Assembly (NCBI RefSeq): GCF_000718785.1
Contig: NZ_JOCA01000008.1
Location: 62,001-126,000, forward strand
From: Streptomyces sp. NRRL WC-3626
GTDB taxonomy: Bacteria; Actinomycetota; Actinomycetes; Streptomycetales; Streptomycetaceae
Direction: 5' to 3'
DNA: 64,000 bases
Position numbers and translations under genes: made by a program. The notes beneath the pieces were generated by a model. The model made no database searches. It worked only from the letters and a program-made list of their open reading frames with translations, and had not been told where the DNA came from. Of the stretch, positions 50,498 through 61,445 are shown piece by piece (position 1 is the first letter of the stretch; each line of letters opens with the position of its first letter).

Positions 50498-51856
50498 GTG
50501 ACCGTCCCCGTACCGCCCCGCGACGCCTCCCCGCCCGGACAGCCGAGGAAGGCGGCGGCCGCCGCCTGGATCGGCAGCGCCCTCGAGTACTACGACTTCT
50601 TCATCTACGGCAGCGCGGCCGCGCTGATCTTCCCGGAAGTGTTCTTCGACGACTCCGACCCGGCCACCGCGACCCTGCTGTCGCTGGCCACGTTCGGTGT
50701 CGCGTACGCGGCCCGGCCGGTCGGCGCGCTGTTCCTCGGGCATGTCGGGGACCGGCTGGGCCGTAAGAAGATCATGGTCTTCACCCTGATCCTGATGGGC
50801 GTGTCGACCTTCCTCATCGGCTGTCTGCCCACCCGCGCCCAGGTCGGCACGCTCGCCCCCGTACTGCTGGTGCTGTGCCGGGTGCTCCAGGGCATCTCGG
50901 CGGCCGGCGAGCAGGCCAGCGCCAACTCGATGACGCTGGAGCACGCGCCGCCCCACCGGCGGGGCTTCTTCACCAGCTTCACCCTCAGCGGTACGCAGGG
51001 CGGCCAGCTGCTGGCCACGCTGGTGTTCATCCCGGTCGCCGCGCTGCCCGAGGAGCAGTTGCTGTCCTGGGGGTGGCGGGTGCCGTTCTGGCTGAGCATC
51101 GCGGTCGCCGTCGTCGGGTATGTGATCCGGCGCCGGCTGGACGAGACGCCGGCGTTCGAGCAGCAGACCGCCACGGAGGGGGTCGTGAAGCTGCCGCTGC
51201 TGGTGCTGCTGCGGGAGCACTGGGCGGACGTCCTGCGGGTGATCGCGTGCGCGCTGATCGCCTCGGTCAGCACGATCTTCACGGTGTGGGCGCTGGCGTA
51301 CGCCACCAGTGACGCGGTGGACATGTCGCGTACCTCGATGCTGTGGGTGGGCGCGCTGGCGAACGTCGTCGCGCTGGCCGCGATCCCGCTGTGGGCCGCG
51401 CTCGCCGACCGGGTCGGACGGCGTCCCGTCTTCCTCGTCGGGGCCGTGGGCAGCGCGGTGACGATGTTCCTCTACCTGTGGGCGATCTCCACCGGCAACT
51501 ATCCGCTCACCCTGGTCCTCGGGATCGTCACGTTCGGCGTGGTCTACAGCGCCGCGAACGGGGTGTGGCCGTCCTTCTACGGCGAGATGTTCCCGACCAG
51601 GGTCCGGCTCTCGGGTATGGCGATCGGCACGCAGATCGGGTTCGCGGTGGCCGGGTTCGCGGTCACGTTCGCCGCGCGGATCGCGGGCCCCGACGGCGAC
51701 GACTGGACGGCGGTGGCCTTCTTCACGGCGGCCCTGTGCGTACCGCCGGTGATCGCGGCGATCACGGCCCGCGAGACGCATCGCGTCCCCACCGAGCGGC
51801 TGGGCGAACGGGCCGTCGAGGCGGGTGCACAGCGGCCGGCGAAGGTCACGGCCTGA
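50498..51856 (+). CDS. MFS transporter (metabolite:H+ symporter, shikimate-type)
   Basis: 452 aa, GTG start at 50498 after GAAGGAG. Twelve hydrophobic segments; GSALEYYDFFIYGSAAALIF and GHVGDRLGRKKIMVFTLILMGVSTFLIG are the MHS-family signatures seen in ShiA and related carriers. Probable uptake of shikimate, quinate or dehydroshikimate for the adjoining catabolic genes. Substrate is inferred from context. Confidence 0.9.
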   Translation: MTVPVPPRDASPPGQPRKAAAAAWIGSALEYYDFFIYGSAAALIFPEVFFDDSDPATATLLSLATFGVAYAARPVGALFLGHVGDRLGRKKIMVFTLILMGVSTFLIGCLPTRAQVGTLAPVLLVLCRVLQGISAAGEQASANSMTLEHAPPHRRGFFTSFTLSGTQGGQLLATLVFIPVAALPEEQLLSWGWRVPFWLSIAVAVVGYVIRRRLDETPAFEQQTATEGVVKLPLLVLLREHWADVLRVIACALIASVSTIFTVWALAYATSDAVDMSRTSMLWVGALANVVALAAIPLWAALADRVGRRPVFLVGAVGSAVTMFLYLWAISTGNYPLTLVLGIVTFGVVYSAANGVWPSFYGEMFPTRVRLSGMAIGTQIGFAVAGFAVTFAARIAGPDGDDWTAVAFFTAALCVPPVIAAITARETHRVPTERLGERAVEAGAQRPAKVTA

Positions 51857-51987
51857 GCGGACGTCGCGGGCGTTCCCCGGTCGGTCAGGAATCGAGAAGC
51901 ACGGGTGGCCGTGGGTCGCCTAGCCTTGCCGGGTTGGGGAACGCCGGCGGGGGCCGTACGCGGTCGCCGCCCGACGGATGGAGAGCG

Positions 51988-54381
<2,394 letters not shown>

Positions 54382-54412
54382 GGCGTACGCCGTGCGCGCC
54401 GGGGTGGTCGTC

Positions 54413-54859
54413 TCACGCCCCGGCGCGGCGCGGGATGCCGTACGCCCGCTCCACCCGCAGCCGCAGCACGAGGCGCCGGTCGCGGACCATGGCGGCGCGG
54501 TACTCGTCCCAGTCCGCGTGCTCGCCGCCGACGTCGCGGTACAGCCGGATCAGCTCCTCCACCGTCTCGTCGTACAGGTTTCCGGCGACGGGTGACAGGT
54601 CGGCGGTGCCCTCGGCGACCGTGTAGGCCCAGCGGTCGTCGCTGGTGACGTGGTAGGAGGCGCGGGGGTCGCGGCGCAGGTTGGCGGTTTTGGCCCGGTC
54701 GTCCGTGAGCGAGACGCGGATGACGCGCTCGTCGGGGTAGTAGGCGTGCATGACGTTCGACAGCTGGGGCCGTCCGTCACGTTTCAGTGTGACGAGCACT
54801 CCGCCGTGCCCCTCGGACAGCAGGGCGAGCAGTGCGTTCTGTTCGGCGTCGTGAGTCAT
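54413..54859 (-). CDS. PPOX-class F420-dependent oxidoreductase family protein
   Basis: 148 aa with a split beta-barrel: [51 protein letters not shown] and [41 protein letters not shown]. This pattern is common in mycobacterial and streptomycete F420- or flavin-binding proteins. Substrate unknown. Divergent from the serine hydrolase gene across 47 bp. Confidence 0.87.
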   Translation of the reverse strand: MTHDAEQNALLALLSEGHGGVLVTLKRDGRPQLSNVMHAYYPDERVIRVSLTDDRAKTANLRRDPRASYHVTSDDRWAYTVAEGTADLSPVAGNLYDETVEELIRLYRDVGGEHADWDEYRAAMVRDRRLVLRLRVERAYGIPRRAGA

Positions 54860-54906
54860 GACTGGTTCAACGCCCCGAACGGGGCCGGCGTTCCCCGAGG
54901 AGACCG

Positions 54907-56136
54907 ATGACAGTGCTGCGGCAAGAGGCCGATCCCGCCGAGGCCGGACTGGACGCGCGGGCGCTGGAGCGGCTGGACCGCCACTTCGCCGGCCTGGTGG
55001 ACGAGGGGAGGCTGCCCGGTTTCCTGGTGGCCGTCGCCCGCGGCGGCCGGGTCGCGCATCTCTCGGTGCACGGGGCGCGGGACGTGGCGGCGGGGCTGCC
55101 GGTGGAGAGTGACACGCTGTGGCGGATCTACTCCATGACGAAGCCGGTGACGGCTGTCGCCGCGCTGCTGCTGGTGGAGGAGGGCCGTCTGTCCCTGGAC
55201 GACCCGGTCGGCGACCACCTCCCGGCGTTCGCGCACCCGCGCGTGTACGAGTCCGGGTCGGGCACGGAGATACGCACCCGCCCGCCCGGGGGCCCGCTCC
55301 TCGTCCGTCACCTGATGACGCACACGGCGGGTCTGACGTTCGCCTTCTACGGCTCCCACCCCGTCGACCAGCTGTACCGGGAGGCGGGACTGGAGTCGTC
55401 GGTGGCGCCGGGCAGGGATCTGGCGGGTACGACGGAGGTGTACGCGAGCCTGCCCCTGCAGTTCGATCCGGGCACGCAGTGGAACTACTCGGTCGCCTCG
55501 AACGTGCTGGGCCGGATCATCGAGGTCGTGTCGGGCAGGCCACTGGACGTGTTCCTCTCCGAACGCGTCTTCCGGCCGCTCGGCATGACGGACGCCGGTT
55601 TCGAGGTGACCCAGGCGCAGGCAGAGCGGCTGGCGGAGCTGTACGGCGAGTCGGACGACGGCGGCATCGAGGCCATCCCCGGCCTGCCTCTGCGCGGCCG
55701 CCCCCGGTTCCTCTCCGGCAGCGGCGGCATGGTGGCCTCGGCCCACGACTACCACCGCTTCATGGAGTTGCTGCGCCGGCGCGGCGAGCTCGACGGCATA
55801 CGCCTGCTCGCTCCCGCGACGGTGGACCTGATGACCCGCAACCACCTCCCCGGCGGAGCCGATGTGCGCGCCGTCGGCAGCCGCCCCGCGCACGACACCC
55901 CCGGCAACGACGGAGTCGGCTTCGGACTCGGTGTCTCCGTCGTCGTCGACCCGTCCCGGACGCAGGCGCCGTCCACTCTCGGCAGCTACGGCTGGAGCGG
56001 GGTGGCCACCACCACGTTCTGGGTCGACCCGGGCCGCGACCTGACCGTGCAGTTCCACACGCAGGTGCGGCCCAGGTCCTCCCACACCGTGTTCCGGGAC
56101 CTCAAGCGGCTGGTGCACGAGGCGGTGACGGGCTGA
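54907..56136 (+). CDS. Serine hydrolase (class C beta-lactamase/esterase family)
   Basis: 409 aa. S76-x-x-K79 in RIYSMTKPVTAVAALLLVEEG and a Tyr motif WNYSVASNVLGRIIEVVSG identify the family; the third motif may be YGWSGVATTTFWVDP. No signal peptide, so a cytoplasmic esterase or peptidase is more likely than a beta-lactamase. Its 3' end abuts the convergent cyclohydrolase gene (1 bp gap). Confidence 0.88.
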   Translation: MTVLRQEADPAEAGLDARALERLDRHFAGLVDEGRLPGFLVAVARGGRVAHLSVHGARDVAAGLPVESDTLWRIYSMTKPVTAVAALLLVEEGRLSLDDPVGDHLPAFAHPRVYESGSGTEIRTRPPGGPLLVRHLMTHTAGLTFAFYGSHPVDQLYREAGLESSVAPGRDLAGTTEVYASLPLQFDPGTQWNYSVASNVLGRIIEVVSGRPLDVFLSERVFRPLGMTDAGFEVTQAQAERLAELYGESDDGGIEAIPGLPLRGRPRFLSGSGGMVASAHDYHRFMELLRRRGELDGIRLLAPATVDLMTRNHLPGGADVRAVGSRPAHDTPGNDGVGFGLGVSVVVDPSRTQAPSTLGSYGWSGVATTTFWVDPGRDLTVQFHTQVRPRSSHTVFRDLKRLVHEAVTG

Positions 56137-56137
56137 G

Positions 56138-56797
56138 CTACGACAGGTGCGCCACCGCGTCGAGATGGGGCAGGTGGTGGTCGAGCCGCTCCCGCTTGGT
56201 GCGCAGGTAGGTGATGTTGTTCTCGCACGGCGGTATCAGCAGGGGCACCTGCTCGGCGACCTGGATGCCGTGCCGTATCAACGCCTCGCGCTTGCGCGGG
56301 TTGTTGGACATGAGGCGTACCGAGCGGACGCCCAGGTCCTGGAGGATGCCGGCGGCTGCGCCGTAGTCACGGGCGTCCACGGGGAATCCGAGGGCCACGT
56401 TCGCCTCGACGGTGTCCAGGCCCTCCGCCTGGAGGGCCATCGCCCGCAGCTTGCCGAGCAGGCCGATGCCGCGTCCCTCGTGGCCGCGCAGATAGACGAC
56501 CACGCCCGCGCCTTCGGCGGCGACGGCGCGCAGCGCGGAGGCCAGCTGGTCGCCGCACTCGCAGTGCTGGGAGCCGAAGGCGTCCCCGGTGAGGCATTCC
56601 GAGTGCAGCCGGGTGAGGACACCGTCGGTGCCGATGTCGCCGTACACGAGGGCTACTTGTTCGTCACCGCGGTCGTGGTCCATGTAGCCGACCGCCTGGA
56701 ACTTTCCGTACACGGTGGGCAGCGGCGCATTCACGACGCGTTCCACACCGGTCCGCCGCTGGGGCTTCTTGCCGAGGACGCCTACTTTTTCTGTCAT
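56138..56797 (-). CDS. GTP cyclohydrolase II variant (Met120; probable FAPy-releasing type)
   Basis: 219 aa from ATG 56797. Zinc ligands C68, C79 and C81 (SECLTGDAFGSQHCECG), YLRGHEGRGIGL and EANVALGFPVDARDYGAAAGI are conserved GTP cyclohydrolase II motifs. It is a stand-alone domain, not fused to RibB. The catalytic-site Tyr of E. coli RibA (RAYALQ) is Met120 here (RAMALQ). In S. coelicolor SCO6655, I recall a Met at this position being linked to release of the formylamino pyrimidine FAPy instead of the fully hydrolysed product. A divergent creatininase-family gene could remove the formyl group. Likely not the main riboflavin enzyme. Confidence 0.9.
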   Translation of the reverse strand: MTEKVGVLGKKPQRRTGVERVVNAPLPTVYGKFQAVGYMDHDRGDEQVALVYGDIGTDGVLTRLHSECLTGDAFGSQHCECGDQLASALRAVAAEGAGVVVYLRGHEGRGIGLLGKLRAMALQAEGLDTVEANVALGFPVDARDYGAAAGILQDLGVRSVRLMSNNPRKREALIRHGIQVAEQVPLLIPPCENNITYLRTKRERLDHHLPHLDAVAHLS

Positions 56798-56838
56798 GAT
56801 TCTCGAGTTCCTAAGCAGAGACGAAAGGCCGTGACGAT

Positions 56839-57621
56839 ATGGGTGGTTCACAAAAGCGGTCGGCGGCATACGGCCCGGTGCACGGTCTGTTGCCGGCGGA
56901 TACTACAGAGGATGTACGGACGCGGGGCGCCGACGTCTCACGGCAGATCGCGGTACTTCCGGTCGGGAGTTTCGAACAGCACGGTCCCTACCTGCCGTTG
57001 GCGACCGACACACTGGTCGCCTGCGCGATCGCGCGGGAGATCGCGGACGCCTATCCGGTGCATCTCCTCCCTCCGGTGACGATCTCCTGCTCGCACGAGC
57101 ACGCGGCCTGGCCGGGAACGGTCTCCATCTCCTCCGTGACCCTTCACGCGGTGATACGGGACATCGCCGACTCGCTGCGCAGGTCGGGCGTGGACATCCT
57201 GGTGCTGGTCAACGGGCACGGCGGAAACTACGTACTGGGCAACGTCGTTCAGGAAGCCTCGGCGCGGGGCGAGCGAATGGCGCTGTACCCGGCCGCTGAG
57301 GACTGGGAAACGGCCCGCACGCGTTCCGGCGTGGTCACCTCCCTCCTCACCGACATGCACGCCGGCGAAATCGAAGCGTCCATCCTCCTGCACACCCATC
57401 CCGAATTGCTGCGCCCCGGCTATGAAACCTCGGACCACACGGCGGACGACCGCCGCCACCTCCTGACAACGGGCATGGCCCCCTACACGGATTCGGGCGT
57501 CATAGGCCGCCCCTCCCTGGCGTCGGCGGAAAAGGGCAGGGAACTCCTGGCGGCCCTGACGGATTCCTTCGCCCCGTATTTCTCACTGCTGACGTCGCTT
57601 TCCGGCCCGTCCGACCTCTGA
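56839..57621 (+). CDS. Creatininase-family amidohydrolase (ArfB/MftE-like)
   Basis: 260 aa. Metal ligands follow the creatininase pattern: E46 and H48 in SFEQHGPYLPLATD57, H127 in NGHGGN and E177 in HAGEIEAS. Family members include creatininase, MftE and the archaeal FAPy deformylase ArfB. Divergent from the FAPy-type cyclohydrolase gene across 41 bp, it is well placed to hydrolyse that product. This is inferred. The last 139 bp overlap, on the other strand, the 3' end of the membrane-protein gene. Confidence 0.87.
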   Translation: MGGSQKRSAAYGPVHGLLPADTTEDVRTRGADVSRQIAVLPVGSFEQHGPYLPLATDTLVACAIAREIADAYPVHLLPPVTISCSHEHAAWPGTVSISSVTLHAVIRDIADSLRRSGVDILVLVNGHGGNYVLGNVVQEASARGERMALYPAAEDWETARTRSGVVTSLLTDMHAGEIEASILLHTHPELLRPGYETSDHTADDRRHLLTTGMAPYTDSGVIGRPSLASAEKGRELLAALTDSFAPYFSLLTSLSGPSDL

Positions 57622-58730
57622 GAACAGACCCGTTCCGGCCTGTCCGGCCTTTGCGGACGAGCCTCATCCAGCCCGTCCGGTGTTCGAGGGCGAGCCCCTT
57701 CCAGCCCGTCCGGCGTTTGAGGACGAGGCCGAAGGCCGACAGGGGGTCCGGGGGCGACGCCCCCGGGGACGGGACGGGAAGGGGCGGCGGGGGCGACACC
57801 ACCAGGCACAGCCCCCCGAACTCCCGCGTACCACCGCACCACCAGCACCACCACACCCGGCAGGCTGGCCACAAGACTCAACACTCCGTAGATCACCGCG
57901 ACGGTCAGCCCCCGCCCGGCCCCCAGCCCCGCCGCCCCGAACGCCCAGGCGGTGACCCCTTCCCGAGGCCCCCACCCCCCCACGTTCAGCGGCAGCCCCA
58001 TGGCCAGCAACGCCAGCACGGCCAGCGGCACCAGCTCAGCCACCGACGCCCCCGCCCCCGCCACATCGGCGGCCAGCACGAACATCGCGACATACCCGCC
58101 CAGCACCACCACGGACGACAGAACCACCACAGGCGCGCTACGCCGGGAGAACAACCCCTCCCGAACCTCGGCGACCCAGGCCCGCCGCCCGGCAATCCCC
58201 CGCCCGGCCCCCCGATTCATCCGCAGAGCCACCACCACCGCGAGCGCGCCAACAGCCCCCAACCCCACCAGAGGCGCAACCTGTTGCACGGACTCCCGCA
58301 CCGGCGACGGCATCATCACCAGCACCACCGCCCCCACCACGAACAGCGCGAGCTGCCCGGCGGTCCGCTCCCACACCACCGCCCGCACCCCCCGCCCCAT
58401 GTCCCCGGCGCTCTGCCCGTGCCGCACGGCGCGATGAACGTCCCCCAGCACCCCGCCGGGCAGGGCCGCGTTGAGGAAGAGCGCACGGTAGTAGTCGGCG
58501 ACGGCGGCACCGAAGGGCAGCCGGATCCCCACCCCCCGAGCCACGACGACCCACCGCCACGCACTGAACACGGTGGTCACGACGCCGATCCCCACCCCGG
58601 CGAGCAGCGTCCCCCCGTCGATCCGCCGCAGCCCCTCCCCCAGCGCCCGGGTGTCGACCCGCCACACCAGTACGGCGAGAATGAGAACCCCGCCCAGCGC
58701 CCCCAGCCGTGCGCGCGACCGCGCACTCAT
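57483..58730 (-). CDS. Lysylphosphatidylglycerol synthase-like (flippase domain) membrane protein with repeat-derived tail
   Basis: 415 aa from ATG 58730, overlapping the methyltransferase stop. The first 300 residues hold about eight membrane spans and ALPGGVLGDVHRAVRHG and LPLNVGGWGPREGVTAWAFG, characteristic of the LPG synthase N-terminal/flippase-type (UPF0104, AglD-like) family. It lacks the soluble aminoacyl-transferase domain, so a lipid-flipping or lipid-glycan role is likelier. The last 112 residues come from intergenic repeats (11-residue units such as RPRTPDGLDEA) and from sequence antisense to the creatininase gene. This tail looks acquired. Confidence 0.83.
   Translation of the reverse strand: MSARSRARLGALGGVLILAVLVWRVDTRALGEGLRRIDGGTLLAGVGIGVVTTVFSAWRWVVVARGVGIRLPFGAAVADYYRALFLNAALPGGVLGDVHRAVRHGQSAGDMGRGVRAVVWERTAGQLALFVVGAVVLVMMPSPVRESVQQVAPLVGLGAVGALAVVVALRMNRGAGRGIAGRRAWVAEVREGLFSRRSAPVVVLSSVVVLGGYVAMFVLAADVAGAGASVAELVPLAVLALLAMGLPLNVGGWGPREGVTAWAFGAAGLGAGRGLTVAVIYGVLSLVASLPGVVVLVVRWYAGVRGAVPGGVAPAAPSRPVPGGVAPGPPVGLRPRPQTPDGLEGARPRTPDGLDEARPQRPDRPERVCSQRSDGPESDVSSEKYGAKESVRAARSSLPFSADAREGRPMTPESV
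57635..57733. repeat. 33-bp direct repeat, three units
   Basis: Units start at 57635, 57668 and 57701, each with CCAGCCCGTCCGGCGTTTGA or a near variant (the first is more diverged). The 33-bp period keeps the reading frame of the membrane protein on the minus strand, encoding 11-residue repeats. From memory, this sequence is a frequent Streptomyces intergenic repeat. Confidence 0.75.
57742..57795. repeat. Dispersed Streptomyces-type repeat with hairpin, copy 2 (inverted)
   Basis: Inverted copy of 37224-37277: CCGGGGGC-GAC-GCCCCCGG hairpin (57748-57766) followed by GGACGGGACGGGAAGGGGCG. Here it lies within the reading frame of the membrane protein tail. Confidence 0.75.
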
Positions 58731-59704
58731 GCGTCCCCGTCCGCCGGCCGGCACAGGGCGAGCAGATCACTGTGATGGACGACGACCCGCAGCTTCCCCG
58801 CGGCACAGGCCTCCAGCCGGGAGGCCAGATACCCCTCCGCCCGCGAGGCGAGCCCGGGCCGCTCCTCCACGGCGGCCCCCACCCACCCCCGCAGCCACTG
58901 CTCGGTCAACGAGGCGTCCGCGGGCCCGAGCCGCCAGGGACTCGGGTTGATCCGCACGGTGGCCCCGTGCTCGGCGAACACCTCGGCGGCCACGTCGACC
59001 GCGTCCGGCCCGAGCATCCCGCCCCGCCGCTGATGGGCGTTGAACGCCTCCATGATCTCCCGGTCCAGCGGGTGGGGCTCGGTCAGCTCCACCCGCCCGG
59101 CCACGGAGAGCGTCAGCAGAGCCGTGCACCCGGCCCCCGCACAGGCGGCGGCGAGCGCCTCGATCTCCTCCCGGTCGAGGACGTCGAGCAACGCGGACGC
59201 GGTCACCAGCGAGGCCCCGGACAGCGCCTCCGGCGTCAGCCGGGCGACATCGCCCCGCCGGGTCTCCACGGTCACATGGCTCCCGTCGGCGGCGGACCGG
59301 GGCGAGGCGACGGCGGCGAAGTGCAGCAGATACGGATCCCGGTCGTGCAGCACCCAGTGCTGGGCACCGTCCAGCCGGGGCGCGAGCCACCGTCCCATGG
59401 ACCCGGTCCCGCACCCGATGTCGTGGATGACGAACCCGTCCGCCCGGCGCGGCAGATTGGCGAGCCGGATCCGCAATGGATCGAGCAGGTCGTAGGAACG
59501 GGCGGCGGCATCCGCCGGCTCCCGCAGCTGCAGCCACTCGGGCGCGTAGCGGGCGGGTTCGTCCTCGCCGTCGTCCCGCAGCCGCAGCGTGGCCCGCTCG
59601 CCGGGGCGGAGCGCGGGTCCGGCGCCGGGGATGACGTCCCGGACGTCGGGCCGGCCGGACGCCGTGCCGTCGTGCTCGGTGGTGGTGGTCGCCTGGTTCG
59701 TCAT
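58727..59704 (-). CDS. Class I SAM-dependent methyltransferase
   Basis: 325 aa from ATG 59704, overlapping the glycosyltransferase stop (ATGA). SAM motif I is VIHDIGCGTGSMGRWLAPRL (about residues 95-115), motif II around VLHDRDPYLLHFAA, and LVTASALLDVLDREEIEALA follows. The substrate is unknown; operon partners (PTPS-like, dehydrogenase, glycosyltransferase) suggest a pterin- or sugar-type acceptor. Residues 1-40 are polar and probably disordered. Confidence 0.88.
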   Translation of the reverse strand: MTNQATTTTEHDGTASGRPDVRDVIPGAGPALRPGERATLRLRDDGEDEPARYAPEWLQLREPADAAARSYDLLDPLRIRLANLPRRADGFVIHDIGCGTGSMGRWLAPRLDGAQHWVLHDRDPYLLHFAAVASPRSAADGSHVTVETRRGDVARLTPEALSGASLVTASALLDVLDREEIEALAAACAGAGCTALLTLSVAGRVELTEPHPLDREIMEAFNAHQRRGGMLGPDAVDVAAEVFAEHGATVRINPSPWRLGPADASLTEQWLRGWVGAAVEERPGLASRAEGYLASRLEACAAGKLRVVVHHSDLLALCRPADGDA

Positions 59705-60918
59705 GCGGCCCTCCGCGGTTCGGTGGGAAGCCGGCGCAGTACGGCCGCCAGGCTCTGTGCGGTGCCGGCCCAGCCGCCGAGGGCGGCCCGACGGCTGCGG
59801 GCGGCGGCCTTGAGCCGGCGCCGTACGTCCGCCTCTCCGAACCAGCCGCGCAGTTCGGCGGCGATGGCGGCGGGGTTCTCCGGCGGGACGAGGATGCCGG
59901 GCATACCGCCGTCGGGCGCGCGGCCGACGGCCTCCGGCACCCCGCCGACATCGGTGGCGAGCACCGGAATGCCGCGCGCCAGCGCCTCGGTGACGGCCAT
60001 GCCGTACGTCTCGGCGTACGAGGTGAGCACCATCAGGTCCGCGGAGGCGTAGCTCGCGTCGAGTTCGGCGCCCGCCTGCGGGCCGGTCAGCTCCAGCCGG
60101 TCCTCGAGGCCATGCGTACGGATGAGTCCGCGCAGGTGGTCGACGTACTCGGGGTCGTGCCCCAGTCCGCCGACGAGCGCGCAGCTCCATGGCAGGTCGG
60201 CCACCGCCGCCAGCGCCTCGACCAGCCGGTGCTGGCCTTTGCGCGGGGTGACGGCGGCGACGCACAGCAGCCGGGAGACGCCGTCGGTGCCGGGCGCGAC
60301 GGGGGCGATGTCGGCGCCTGGGGCGGCGACATGGACCCGTTCGGGGGCCAGGCCGTGGTGGGAGACGAGTCGGCGTACGGCCCAGTCGCTGGTGGCGATG
60401 ACGGCGGGCACGGCCCGCAGGACAGCGCGTTCGCGGGCGTCCAGGTCGGCGGCGACGGCCGGGTCGAGCCCGGTCTCGTCGCCGAGGGGGAGGTGGACGA
60501 GGACGGCCATGCGCAGCCGTCCCTCCTCCGCCTCGGGGACGACGATCTCGGGCACCCCGCAGGCGACGATGCCGTCGAGCAGGACGACGGCGCCGTCGGG
60601 GAGTTCGCGCAGGGTGCGGGCGAGTTCCGCGCGGGCGGCGGCGTCCGGCCGGGGCCAGTCGCCGGGCACGACGTGCCGGTGCGCCTGCCAGCCGAAGCCG
60701 GGCAGGTCGAGGCAGACGCGCCGGTCGTAGGCGTTGCCGCCGCTGGGCGCGGCCGGGTCGTCGACGCCGCCCGGCATGACGAAGTGCACGGAGCGCAGGG
60801 ACATGGGGATGATCCCGCCGTTCCTCGAGAAGGCCGTCTGCCGGGGAACGTAGTCGAGGCGGGCGGTGCCGGCCCGGTCGGCGGTCGTGGGGGTCACGTC
60901 CAGGGTCGTGTCGGTCAC
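59701..60918 (-). CDS. GT4-family glycosyltransferase
   Basis: 405 aa, GTG start at 60918 overlapping the PTPS-like stop (GTGA). GT-B fold with C-terminal donor site: [39 protein letters not shown], and [38 protein letters not shown], the EX7E-type motif of GT4. N-terminal [26 protein letters not shown] holds the Gly-rich loop. Donor and acceptor unknown. Probably cytoplasmic or membrane-associated, acting within this operon's pathway. Confidence 0.9.
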   Translation of the reverse strand: MTDTTLDVTPTTADRAGTARLDYVPRQTAFSRNGGIIPMSLRSVHFVMPGGVDDPAAPSGGNAYDRRVCLDLPGFGWQAHRHVVPGDWPRPDAAARAELARTLRELPDGAVVLLDGIVACGVPEIVVPEAEEGRLRMAVLVHLPLGDETGLDPAVAADLDARERAVLRAVPAVIATSDWAVRRLVSHHGLAPERVHVAAPGADIAPVAPGTDGVSRLLCVAAVTPRKGQHRLVEALAAVADLPWSCALVGGLGHDPEYVDHLRGLIRTHGLEDRLELTGPQAGAELDASYASADLMVLTSYAETYGMAVTEALARGIPVLATDVGGVPEAVGRAPDGGMPGILVPPENPAAIAAELRGWFGEADVRRRLKAAARSRRAALGGWAGTAQSLAAVLRRLPTEPRRAA

Positions 60919-61328
60919 AGGTCACGCTCGTAACTCGCCCAGGCGATGTGCGACTCGTGCAGGGTGACGGCGACCTTCGCGATGCCCTTGGCTCCCTCGC
61001 CGAGCGCGCCCTTGTGGATGCGGTCGGCGAGCCGGTCGGCGATGACCTTGGCCAGGAACTCCGTGGAGGTGTTGACCCCCGCGAAGTCGGGCTCGTTGTC
61101 GAGGTTGCGGTAGTTCAGCTCGCCGACGACGGCGCCGAGTTCCTGTGTGGCGAGGCCGATGTCGACCACGATGTTGTCCTGGTCCAGCTGTTGGCGCCGG
61201 AAGGTGGCGTCCACGAGGAATGTGGCGCCGTGCAGGCGCTGGGCCGGTCCGAAGACCTCGCCGTGGAAACTGTGGGCGATCATGATGTGATCGCGGACGG
61301 TGATGCTGAACAACGGACGACCCTCCAT
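60915..61328 (-). CDS. PTPS/QueD-family T-fold protein lacking catalytic residues
   Basis: 137 aa. Overall alignment to QueD/PTPS is clear ([81 protein letters not shown]). However, the catalytic Cys position is Ala29, the second His of the zinc-binding HGH is Ala35, and the Asp-His pair is Asn72-Tyr73. Glu125, which anchors the pterin ring, is kept. I recall that the S. coelicolor homologue SCO6650 was solved as a hexameric T-fold with no zinc, no PTPS activity and an intact pterin-type pocket. So it binds a pterin-like compound but does different chemistry. Confidence 0.88.
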   Translation of the reverse strand: MEGRPLFSITVRDHIMIAHSFHGEVFGPAQRLHGATFLVDATFRRQQLDQDNIVVDIGLATQELGAVVGELNYRNLDNEPDFAGVNTSTEFLAKVIADRLADRIHKGALGEGAKGIAKVAVTLHESHIAWASYERDL

Positions 61329-61445
61329 GTGCGGCGCGTCTGCTCCCCGGCCGATGGCCGCCGGGGATGCCGTGTAGTACGGCTGACTGCCTTCCCGTGT
61401 TCAGCCCTCTCTACCTCTTTTCTCAGGTCAGGCGTGCCGGTGCCG

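Noticed and set aside
51343..51987. Upstream extension of the UvrA-like frame
   Set aside because: It overlaps the end of the MFS gene in another frame and shows no UvrA similarity; ATG 51988 begins the conserved part.
54907..56136. Serine hydrolase as a true class C beta-lactamase
   Set aside because: No signal peptide and the third motif is not a clear KTG; an esterase/peptidase is more plausible.
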